A stretch of 64,000 bases of DNA from Daejeonia sp002484105 (GTDB lineage Bacteria > Bacteroidota > Bacteroidia > Flavobacteriales > Weeksellaceae), in NCBI RefSeq assembly GCF_051175565.1, contig NZ_CP195105.1:310001-374000 (forward strand), in the 5' to 3' direction. The notes under the pieces were generated by a model that saw only the letters and a program-made list of their open reading frames with translations, ran no database searches and had not been told where the DNA came from. Of this stretch, positions 44,894-52,037 are shown piece after piece. Made by a program: the position numbers and the translations under genes. Positions within the stretch are counted from its first letter, which is position 1; every line of letters begins with the position of its first letter.

Positions 44894-45364
44894 TTAAAAG
44901 GAAACTTCATTTACCTCTTTTCCCCGTTGGAAATTCATGGTTTTCTGCTGTCCTTTATAAGCAACATTCACCACGTTGAACTGTTTGGGATAGGTATCCA
45001 GAAGAATGGCATTCCTGATTTTCAGGGTGCTGATATCGCTGATGCCGCCTGCTTCAAAATACACCCATACCGATTCACCATTCACCTGACTTCCTGTGAA
45101 GGTCAATGTTTTTGGACTTCCGTTGACCGCTACGCTGAAGTTGCTGTTCACATATTTTTTTACGGCAGCTTCAAAACCGGCAGTGTTGGGATTAATTTTG
45201 ATAGCATTCGCAATATGTTCTGTATTCATTTTTGTGGTGAATTTCAGTGTTTTTGTACCTTCTGCATAATCTGCTTTTGTCATGGAAGAGAAAAAATCAG
45301 CAACGCTGAAACTCAGTACCATCAATAAGGCGACTATTCCCGAAATATAAAATAACTTTTTCAT
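44894..45364 (-). CDS. DUF6702-like secreted protein
   Basis: 156 residues with an N-terminal hydrophobic segment (about 5-22) that acts as signal peptide or anchor. The mature part, MTKADYAEGTKTLKFTTKMN and later VWVYFEAGGI, has the beta-rich layout I associate with DUF6702 of Bacteroidota, a family of unknown function often near metallopeptidases. No catalytic motif visible. It is transcribed alone. Confidence 0.65.
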   Translation of the reverse strand: MKKLFYISGIVALLMVLSFSVADFFSSMTKADYAEGTKTLKFTTKMNTEHIANAIKINPNTAGFEAAVKKYVNSNFSVAVNGSPKTLTFTGSQVNGESVWVYFEAGGISDISTLKIRNAILLDTYPKQFNVVNVAYKGQQKTMNFQRGKEVNEVSF

Positions 45365-45420
45365 TTTTAAAGGTTTTGATTCTTTTAGTGGAGAATTTTT
45401 AAGGTCAAATTATATGCCAA

Positions 45421-46176
45421 TCAGAAGTTGACATTCACTGCATATTTGTCATAAAACGCTTTGATATGCGCTACCGCCTCATCGGCAGTATCTGCGATTC
45501 TGTAAAGATCAAGGTCTTTTTCTGCAATCATTCCGCTGGCGAGCAGGCTTTCCTTAAACCAGTCAATCAAACCTCCCCAGAATTTTGATCCTACAAGCAC
45601 GATGGGGAATTTGCCAATCTTGTTGGTTTGTATCAGTGTGATGGCTTCTGTAAGCTCGTCCAGAGTCCCGAAGCCGCCAGGCATCACGATGAATCCCTGA
45701 GAATATTTGACAAAAACCACTTTGCGGACAAAGAAATAATCAAAATCCATCGAGTAAGCCTTGTCAATATAGGGGTTGAAATGTTGCTCAAACGGCAGGT
45801 CAATATTCAGTCCGATGGAGGTTCCACCGCGCTGGTGCGCACCTTTGTTTCCTGCTTCCATAATTCCCGGGCCGCCACCGGTAATAATTCCAAAGCCCAG
45901 TTCGGTAATTTTCTCGGCAATCTCGGTTGCCATTTTATAGTAAGGGTCTTCGGGTTTCATCCGTGCAGATCCGAAGATGGAAACACACGGGCCGACTTTC
46001 GCGAGCTTTTCATACCCTTCTACCAGCTCGGCCATGACTTTGAAGACCATCCAGCTGTCTTTGGTGATTTTTTCACTCCAGGTTTTACGGCGGAAGCTTT
46101 CTTTCAGTCTCAGTTCTCCGTCACCTTCTACGGCTGGGTTTTCCAGACTTTCATCTCTTTTTCCTTCTGTAGGCAT
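45421..46176 (-). CDS. LOG family protein (TIGR00730 Rossmann fold; nucleotide 5'-monophosphate phosphoribohydrolase)
   Basis: 251 residues. The motif PGGFGTLDELTEAITLIQT and GGGPGIMEAGNKGA identify the LOG/YgdH fold, in which the PGGxGTxxE signature cleaves N-glycosidic bonds of nucleotide monophosphates. It has an N-terminal extension of about 60 residues, as in the longer LOG subgroup. It follows murU by 11 nt, so it probably belongs to the amino-sugar recycling operon, although no direct functional link is known. Confidence 0.9.
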   Translation of the reverse strand: MPTEGKRDESLENPAVEGDGELRLKESFRRKTWSEKITKDSWMVFKVMAELVEGYEKLAKVGPCVSIFGSARMKPEDPYYKMATEIAEKITELGFGIITGGGPGIMEAGNKGAHQRGGTSIGLNIDLPFEQHFNPYIDKAYSMDFDYFFVRKVVFVKYSQGFIVMPGGFGTLDELTEAITLIQTNKIGKFPIVLVGSKFWGGLIDWFKESLLASGMIAEKDLDLYRIADTADEAVAHIKAFYDKYAVNVNF

Positions 46177-46187
46177 TTTTCTTCTTT

Positions 46188-46901
46188 TTATTTAAAATAT
46201 TTTTCAGCTTCTGCTACCGATCCAGGTTTTCCGACATCGATAATTCTGGCATTGTGCAGGTAGCCGTGTATCATTTCAGTTTGCATAAGATCCAGATATT
46301 CTTCCATGATGGAGAATTTTCCGGTACGTTTGATTTTGTTGAAAATTTGCGGGTTTATACAGTGTATACCACTGAAGGCCAGCGCGCGGAATCCCTTGTT
46401 GAATTCGGCCAGACGCTGCTCTCCCGTTTTAACATTCAGCCAGCCGCGAAGGACCATTTCTTCATTAAAGAGGAGTTTCCGTGAGCTCTCGCGGTCAGAG
46501 ACAGCAAGGGTTACAAAATGATGGTTGCGCTGATGCTCCCTGATGAAATCCGAAATATTGAGGTCGGTGAGGATATCGGCATTCATAATCAGGAAATCTT
46601 CTCCGTGATCGAGTAAATGCCTTGCAAACATCAGGCCGCCGCCGGTTTCCAGAAGCTCCTCAGATTCGTCAGAAATCTCAATCCGCGCACCAAAACAGTC
46701 TCTTTTTTTGAGAAAATCTGTGATCTGGCTGCCAAAGTGATGGATGTTGATCACAAAATCCTGTATGCCAAATCCCTGCAGAAACCGGATATTACGCTCC
46801 AGAAGCGGAATGCCGTTCACTTCGGCAAGTGCTTTGGGATGGTGATCAGTAAAGGGTTTCAGGCGCGTGCCCTTTCCGGCTGCGAAAATCAGTGCTTTCA
46901 T
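46188..46901 (-). CDS. murU: Sugar-1-phosphate nucleotidyltransferase, MurU-like
   Basis: 237 residues. Nucleotidyltransferase motif FAAGKGTRLKPFTDHHPKAL at the N-terminus and IMNADILTDL near residue 105 with the catalytic metal-binding Asp. Its length matches N-acetylmuramate-1-phosphate uridylyltransferase rather than the larger glucose enzymes. With the kinase encoded at 47392 it completes a peptidoglycan amino-sugar salvage route (MurNAc to UDP-MurNAc). The substrate is inferred from the pairing. Confidence 0.8.
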   Translation of the reverse strand: MKALIFAAGKGTRLKPFTDHHPKALAEVNGIPLLERNIRFLQGFGIQDFVINIHHFGSQITDFLKKRDCFGARIEISDESEELLETGGGLMFARHLLDHGEDFLIMNADILTDLNISDFIREHQRNHHFVTLAVSDRESSRKLLFNEEMVLRGWLNVKTGEQRLAEFNKGFRALAFSGIHCINPQIFNKIKRTGKFSIMEEYLDLMQTEMIHGYLHNARIIDVGKPGSVAEAEKYFK

Positions 46902-46959
46902 TTTCTGGACTCAAAGTTTTGAGATTAAACGCTGGGTAACGAACGTTAACAATCTGAAT

Positions 46960-47370
46960 TTAATTCAGTTGTGGCTGCTCATCGTGTGTAACAGTGACAA
47001 AGGCATCGGGATATTTTTCCCGTACATATTGGGCCGTTCTTTCTGCACAGTAAACAGAGCGGTGCTGGCCGCCGGTGCAACCAAAATTAATCTGAAGACT
47101 GGCAAAACCGCGTTCCAGATAATTTTCAATGGTAATGGAAATTACTTTTTTAATACCTTCAAGAAATTCGGGCATACGGGTTTGGGTTTCCAGAAATTCC
47201 TGTACAGGAAGGTCTTTGCCGGTTTGTGATTTGTATTGGTCGATTCTTCCGGGGTTCAGGATTCCACGGCAGTCGAAGCAGAATCCGCCGCCGTTGCCGC
47301 CTTCATCTTTCGGAATTCCCCCTTTTTTATAAGAAAAACTGTGGATATCTATATGTAATTGTTTGTGCAT
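46960..47370 (-). CDS. RapZ C-terminal-domain protein
   Basis: 136 residues from ATG 47370; five codons farther upstream are in frame. The sequence FSYKKGGIPKD and CFDCRGILNPG, then NFGCTGGQHRSVY, match the C-terminal domain of RapZ, which in Enterobacteria binds glucosamine-6-phosphate and small RNA to control glmS. The N-terminal kinase-like part of RapZ is absent. It lies between amgK- and murU-like genes, which suggests that it senses or controls amino-sugar supply. Confidence 0.85.
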   Translation of the reverse strand: MHKQLHIDIHSFSYKKGGIPKDEGGNGGGFCFDCRGILNPGRIDQYKSQTGKDLPVQEFLETQTRMPEFLEGIKKVISITIENYLERGFASLQINFGCTGGQHRSVYCAERTAQYVREKYPDAFVTVTHDEQPQLN

Positions 47371-47391
47371 CTTCAAAAATAGCAAAATTAT

Positions 47392-48414
47392 TTAAGACTG
47401 ACTTTCAAGAATAGAGTTAATATGCGCGGTTGTCTGAGCCGAATGCAGCTGGCAGATGACAGATTTCAGTTCGGGAAACGCCTTCATACCGTCCCATAAT
47501 TCGGAATGTTGGTAAATATTTTCTATTCCCTGGTGAATGCTCTGCACAAAGTGGGGCTTCCGCTGTACAAGTCCACGGAATCCATAGCCTCCCAGTACCT
47601 GTAGAAAACGCATCAGCTGAAGCAAAGGTAAGGATTCTTTCAGCTGGTATATCTGTTCCTGGTTTTCCCAAAGGCTGTAATAATACTCCAGCATGTCCTG
47701 CCTGAAGTTTTCCGGGAAATGGGCCTTTGCCTGGTAAAGAAAAGACGTCACATCATACATCAGCGGACCTTTCATGGCGCTCTGATAATCGATGAAGAAG
47801 ACTTCGTCTTCCAGTACCATTATGTTCCTCGACTGGAAATCCCGGATCATCAGGCCGCGAGGCTGCAGGGTTTCCACACGTTGTACAATCTGCTGAAATT
47901 CCCTGATCAGGCGGCTCTTATGATATTGTACTTCCACAAGATCCGCAAACATAAACTTGAAATAGAACAGATCGTGCATAACGGGGATGCTGTCATATTC
48001 TGCATATTCAAAAGTTCTGGAATAATCGATTTTCCCATTGGTTTTCTGCTGGAGTTCAAAAAGTTTTTCAAGAGTCTTCTTCACGAGCAGGCGTACGTGT
48101 TCTGAAGTCCCTTCCTTCGAGATCATGTCGGAAAGTGTGCTGCTGCCAAGAAATTCCTGAATGTACATCTTATGGTCTTGTGAAACGGCATAGATCTCTG
48201 GTGTGTTGAGTTTCAGGTCCGAAAAAACCTCCGAGAAATACAGAAACGAATCGTTTTCTGCAATATTGCTGTTTTCAGTGATGATGTACTGGCGGTTTTG
48301 TGCAGTGGCCAGATAGTTTTTTCTTGAAGAACCACTTTGCGGGAGCTGTACAAAAGTTTCGCAGGGAGCTGCGTTATAGTCTTCAAAAAAAATTTCTGCA
48401 GCGGGTTTCGGCAT
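47392..48414 (-). CDS. amgK: Amino-sugar kinase, AmgK-like (APH family)
   Basis: 340 residues from ATG 48414 (MPKPAAEIFF); the frame continues to a TTG at 48441 that lies in the -7 box. APH-fold landmarks: IQEFLGSSTLSD near residue 95, LMIRDFQSRNIMVLEDE near 195 with the catalytic Asp, and IDYQSAMKGPLMYDVTSF. Next to murU it fits AmgK, which phosphorylates MurNAc/GlcNAc at C1. It is first in an operon with the RapZ-like, MurU-like and LOG genes. Confidence 0.8.
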   Translation of the reverse strand: MPKPAAEIFFEDYNAAPCETFVQLPQSGSSRKNYLATAQNRQYIITENSNIAENDSFLYFSEVFSDLKLNTPEIYAVSQDHKMYIQEFLGSSTLSDMISKEGTSEHVRLLVKKTLEKLFELQQKTNGKIDYSRTFEYAEYDSIPVMHDLFYFKFMFADLVEVQYHKSRLIREFQQIVQRVETLQPRGLMIRDFQSRNIMVLEDEVFFIDYQSAMKGPLMYDVTSFLYQAKAHFPENFRQDMLEYYYSLWENQEQIYQLKESLPLLQLMRFLQVLGGYGFRGLVQRKPHFVQSIHQGIENIYQHSELWDGMKAFPELKSVICQLHSAQTTAHINSILESQS

Positions 48415-48438
48415 TCCGTTAGGTTTAAATTGTGCCTG

Positions 48439-48446
48439 CAAAATTA
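48439..48446 (-). promoter_or_regulatory. -7 box of the amgK operon
   Basis: TAATTTTG on the minus strand; transcript start near 48435, 20 nt before ATG 48414. Divergent with the xrtF box at 48467-48474. Confidence 0.5.
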
Positions 48447-48466
48447 CTAATTATCAGGTTAATTTA

Positions 48467-48474
48467 TATCTTTG
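48467..48474 (+). promoter_or_regulatory. -7 box directly before xrtF
   Basis: TATCTTTG ends four bases before ATG 48479, so the transcript would start at or next to the start codon (leaderless arrangement). Confidence 0.5.
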
Positions 48475-48478
48475 TTTT

Positions 48479-49012
48479 ATGTTTAAAGATTTCCGTCCGG
48501 TACTGGTGATTTTGCTTCGTTTTCTGGCAATATATCTGATACCGATGATTGTCTATCAGGTGCTGTACATCAACCACTATCAGGGACTTGGTCTTGATCC
48601 TTTTTCGAAATGGGTGGGCAGCCAGAGTTGTGCTGTGCAGACATTTCTGGGACATCCTTCCCGTATGGTTGATGCGCCGGGATATGACACTTCATGGTTT
48701 TTGGTCTCCGGAAAATATCCTTCACGAATGGTGGAAGGTTGTAATGCAGTGTCTGTAATGCTGCTGTTTGCTGCTTTTGTGTTTGCATTTTACAAAGGTG
48801 CCAGAACTTTTCTTTTTGCCGGTATCGGTATTGTACTTCTTCATGTAATGAATGTACTGCGTATTGCAGGGCTTAATATCCTGATTCTTGAACATCCGGA
48901 ATATACCAAAGCCGGACATGATTATTTTTTCCCGGCGATTATTTATGGAACAGTCGTTGTGCTCTGGATTGTGTGGATTAAATTTTTTGCACTGAAGAAT
49001 GAGAATCGCTGA
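48479..49012 (+). CDS. xrtF: Exosortase family protein XrtF
   Basis: 177 residues with about five membrane helices. The exosortase triad is present: Cys88 in VEGCNAVSVM, Arg128 in VLRIAGLN and His147 in AGHDYFF. Length and pairing fit the single XrtF of Flavobacteriia, a transpeptidase-like enzyme that processes C-terminal sorting signals during transport to the surface. Its partner overlaps it by 14 nt. No sorting-signal protein was found in the window. Confidence 0.93.
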   Translation: MFKDFRPVLVILLRFLAIYLIPMIVYQVLYINHYQGLGLDPFSKWVGSQSCAVQTFLGHPSRMVDAPGYDTSWFLVSGKYPSRMVEGCNAVSVMLLFAAFVFAFYKGARTFLFAGIGIVLLHVMNVLRIAGLNILILEHPEYTKAGHDYFFPAIIYGTVVVLWIVWIKFFALKNENR

Positions 49013-49430
49013 CGGGCTGATGGTTGTTGTGGGCATTGCCGGCCTGATTGGAGTGCGCGTCGTGGAAGACCGCATATTCTATGATCCTTTCCTGGAATAT
49101 TTTCACGAGGCAGGAACCCACGCTGTATTTCCTGATTTCGACTGGTGGAAACTTATTTCTGGCTGTTTTTTCCGTTTTGGGCTTAACCTTCTGTTCTCGC
49201 TTGTCATTGTCTTTTTTCTCTTTAAACGAAAAGACTGGACGGTGCAGGCAGCCGTACTGATCTGCATGGTTTTTGCCATCACATTCCCATTGTACCTTTA
49301 CTGTATATCAACAAAATTTGAAGTGGGCTATCTGATTTCTTTTTATCTTCGCCGCTTTGTGATCCAGCCACTGGTGGTTCTGCTGATTATTCCGATGTTT
49401 TACTACCGGAAACAGCTTCAGAAGTCATGA
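48999..49430 (+). CDS. Exosortase F system-associated membrane protein
   Basis: 143 residues with four membrane helices and a characteristic N-terminus (RVVEDRIFYDPFLEYF), always next to xrtF in Flavobacteriia. Translationally coupled to xrtF. Function unknown; probably a structural partner. Its 3' end overlaps the convergent transporter gene by 44 bp. Confidence 0.9.
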   Translation: MRIADGLMVVVGIAGLIGVRVVEDRIFYDPFLEYFHEAGTHAVFPDFDWWKLISGCFFRFGLNLLFSLVIVFFLFKRKDWTVQAAVLICMVFAITFPLYLYCISTKFEVGYLISFYLRRFVIQPLVVLLIIPMFYYRKQLQKS

Positions 49431-50430
49431 TATTCTCAATCCGGTGCTTGTCCGGCTGCGAGATATTTTCTCCGTTCCACTGCACTTTTCCGACAAATTT
49501 TTTCTCTCTTAAAGGACATTCTGAAAGTTGGCAGATTTCGCAGGAAAACGGTTTGCAGTCGTCCATATGAACGTTAAATTCCACATCACGATCGGTATTT
49601 TTGGCGATCAGTTTTATCATAGACTCCATTTCGTGATGTGCCTGACGGAGTTCGTAGTACCAGGGAAGGGTAAGATGGGCATCAATATGCAGATGGCTGC
49701 CAAACTGCTGGATTTTTGTATTGTGGAGGTCAATCCATTCCGGTTTTCTGTTTTTGTTCAGGAAGTGCGCCAGGCTGTCGAGCATTGATGTATCGGCTTC
49801 GTCCATTATGCCGCTCAGCGATTTGCGGATAATTTTGTATCCGACGATAATGATGTATGTCCCATATACGAAAGCCACGGCAGCATCCAGCCAGTATATT
49901 TTGGTGAAATGGACAATGAGCAAGCTGATGACGACGCCACCGGTGGTGACAGTATCACTCTGCAGATGTTTTCCGGAGCTTTGCAGGACCAGTGAGTTTT
50001 CTTTGACACCCTTGCGGTAAGAGATAACGCCGAGAATATAATTGGCAATTGCTGTAGCAGCGATAATAGCGATTCCCCAGTCCAGTTTTTCAAGTGTTTT
50101 GGGACTCAGAAAAGAGCTGCCTGCCTGGATCAGGATGATGATACCCGCAAATGCAATGAGCGCTCCTTCCACTCCTGCGGTGACGAATTCTACCTTGCCA
50201 TGTCCGTAAGGATGGTCTTCATCTCTCGGTTTTGCTGCGAGATATAAGGAATATAACCCCATGAAAGCGGCTATAATATTGACAATACTTTCCATGGCGT
50301 CCGAAAATACGGCATCGGAACCGGTCAGTTGCCAGGCAAAAAGTTTTCCCAGAAAGAGGAGGATGCCAAATATCGCAACGTTGCGCTGAAATCTGAAATT
50401 TCTCTGGTCTTCAGGACGGTTGTTTTTCAT
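49387..50430 (-). CDS. Cation diffusion facilitator family transporter
   Basis: 347 residues. Six membrane helices with the metal sites SDAMES (near residue 40) and HPYGHGK (near 76), and in the fifth helix LDAAVAF. After a cytoplasmic beta domain with HIDAHLTLP, a C-terminal extension contains CKPFSCEICQLSECPLR, a Cys-rich segment not present in all members. It exports divalent metals such as zinc, iron or manganese. Metal specificity is not determined. Confidence 0.92.
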   Translation of the reverse strand: MKNNRPEDQRNFRFQRNVAIFGILLFLGKLFAWQLTGSDAVFSDAMESIVNIIAAFMGLYSLYLAAKPRDEDHPYGHGKVEFVTAGVEGALIAFAGIIILIQAGSSFLSPKTLEKLDWGIAIIAATAIANYILGVISYRKGVKENSLVLQSSGKHLQSDTVTTGGVVISLLIVHFTKIYWLDAAVAFVYGTYIIIVGYKIIRKSLSGIMDEADTSMLDSLAHFLNKNRKPEWIDLHNTKIQQFGSHLHIDAHLTLPWYYELRQAHHEMESMIKLIAKNTDRDVEFNVHMDDCKPFSCEICQLSECPLREKKFVGKVQWNGENISQPDKHRIENIMTSEAVSGSKTSE

Positions 50431-50461
50431 GAGGCGGACAAGTAAGTTTTATTGGTCTAAC

Positions 50462-50487
50462 AAAAAATCCCGCTTTCGCGGGACTTT
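50462..50487 (-). terminator. Terminator after asd
   Basis: TCCCGC / GCGGGA stem with a 4-nt loop; on the minus strand it is followed by a T run. It starts 6 bp beyond the asd stop. Confidence 0.85.
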
Positions 50488-50492
50488 TATTT

Positions 50493-51503
50493 TTATACCA
50501 GTTTTTGGTCTACCAAATATTGTGCTATCTGCACCGCATTGGTCGCGGCTCCTTTTCGGAGGTTGTCTGCCACGATCCAGCAGTTCAGGGTGTTGGGTTG
50601 CGAATGGTCTCGTCGGATTCTTCCGACAAAGACCTCATCTTTTCCTTCCGAATAGAAGGACATCGGATATTGCAGATTGGCCACATCATCCTGAACGACT
50701 ACCCCTGGAGTTTCGGAAAGAATTTTGCGTACCTCAGCAAGGTCAAAATCATGGTTGAATTCGATATTGACACTTTCGGAGTGCCCTCCCTGAACGGGCA
50801 CGCGAACAGCGGTTGCGGTCAGTTCAAAAGAATCATCGTGCATGATTTTTTTCGGTTCTTTCATCAGTTTCAGCTCTTCTTTGGTATAATCGTCTGCATC
50901 GAAAACGTCACACTGTGGCAATGCATTTTTGAAGATCTGGTAGGGATATACTTTTTTGATGTTTTCTGTGGTTTCGCCCTTCACAGCTGCTTCTGTTTCA
51001 GCATTCAGCTGGTCTACGGCTGCTTTTCCGGTTCCTGTTACAGACTGATAGGTGGATACCACAACTCTTTTCAGTCCGTATTTTTTATGCAGCGGATAGA
51101 GCACCATCACCAGCTGGATGGTAGAGCAGTTGGGATTGGCGATAATTTTGTCGTCTTTTGTCAGTACATCGGCATTGATTTCGGGGACGACGAGTTTTTT
51201 GGTGGGATCCATTCTCCATGCTGAAGAATTGTCTACCACAAAGGTTCCGGCTTCTGCAAATTTCGGAGCCCATTCCAGAGAAGTTCCTCCTCCGGCAGAG
51301 AAGATGGCTATTTCTGGTTTTAAGTCAACTGCAGTCTGCATAGAAACAATATCATATTCCTTACCCTTGAATTTGACCTTCTTTCCAACAGATTTTTCGG
51401 ATGCTACCGGAATTAATTCGGTTACGGGGAAGTTTCGCTCCTCCAATACTTTTAACATCACCTGGCCTACCATACCGGTAGCGCCTACTACAGCTACTTT
51501 CAT
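50493..51503 (-). CDS. asd: Aspartate-semialdehyde dehydrogenase
   Basis: 336 residues. N-terminal NADP motif VVGATGMVGQVML, the catalytic Cys in NPNCSTIQL near residue 128, and VPVQGGHSESV with the active-site His. It reduces aspartyl phosphate to aspartate semialdehyde for lysine/DAP, threonine and methionine synthesis. Stand-alone gene. Confidence 0.97.
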   Translation of the reverse strand: MKVAVVGATGMVGQVMLKVLEERNFPVTELIPVASEKSVGKKVKFKGKEYDIVSMQTAVDLKPEIAIFSAGGGTSLEWAPKFAEAGTFVVDNSSAWRMDPTKKLVVPEINADVLTKDDKIIANPNCSTIQLVMVLYPLHKKYGLKRVVVSTYQSVTGTGKAAVDQLNAETEAAVKGETTENIKKVYPYQIFKNALPQCDVFDADDYTKEELKLMKEPKKIMHDDSFELTATAVRVPVQGGHSESVNIEFNHDFDLAEVRKILSETPGVVVQDDVANLQYPMSFYSEGKDEVFVGRIRRDHSQPNTLNCWIVADNLRKGAATNAVQIAQYLVDQKLV

Positions 51504-51532
51504 TGATTAATATTTATTGGGTTAAAAATGGT

Positions 51533-51958
51533 TTAGGAGTTGAATAATTTTGCCCAGGGCAATGCATATGCAAAAAGTGCAACAGATACTACGGCCATAA
51601 TGAAAACGCCCATAGAGAGCTTTTCGCTTGTTTTTATCTTTTTGTTGATCATGGTCATCAGTACTGCGATCACGAGCATAGAAAACGGATGCTCTACAAA
51701 CTGGAAGCGTTGTTCGGCATTTTTCATTACCCCGCCCATATCGATTCCGTTGGCAAAATACGTACCGAGCATAACAGCCCCGATCAGCACCTGAATATGG
51801 AAAAAGATCATGGTAAAGAGCGTTGTCTTTCTGAGAAATCGGGTGATTTTTCCGGAATAGCCGAACATCACAAGAAGAGTGGCCACTGCAAAAAGAACGA
51901 CCAAAAGAATTTCGAGATAGGCAAAGCCCCGATGAGCCTGCAACAGAATAGTATGCAT
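51533..51958 (-). CDS. Four-helix membrane protein, cytochrome b-like
   Basis: 141 residues with four hydrophobic segments. His residues occur in LLQAHRGFAY, FFHIQVLIG and EHPFSMLV at positions that could face the membrane, reminiscent of small heme-binding membrane proteins. I do not recognise the family with certainty. It lies 29 bp downstream of asd's start side, on the same strand but with no evident connection. Confidence 0.65.
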   Translation of the reverse strand: MHTILLQAHRGFAYLEILLVVLFAVATLLVMFGYSGKITRFLRKTTLFTMIFFHIQVLIGAVMLGTYFANGIDMGGVMKNAEQRFQFVEHPFSMLVIAVLMTMINKKIKTSEKLSMGVFIMAVVSVALFAYALPWAKLFNS

Positions 51959-51986
51959 TAGATAAAATTTTGAAAGACAAAAATAT

Positions 51987-52020
51987 AAAAAAATCCCGAC
52001 GTTGGCGCCGGGATTTTTTT
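51987..52020 (-). terminator. Terminator after the TonB-dependent receptor gene
   Basis: AAATCCCG...CGGGATTT inverted repeat with T runs on both sides, 18 bp past the receptor stop. Confidence 0.85.
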
Positions 52021-52037
52021 ATTTAGGGAAATATCTG

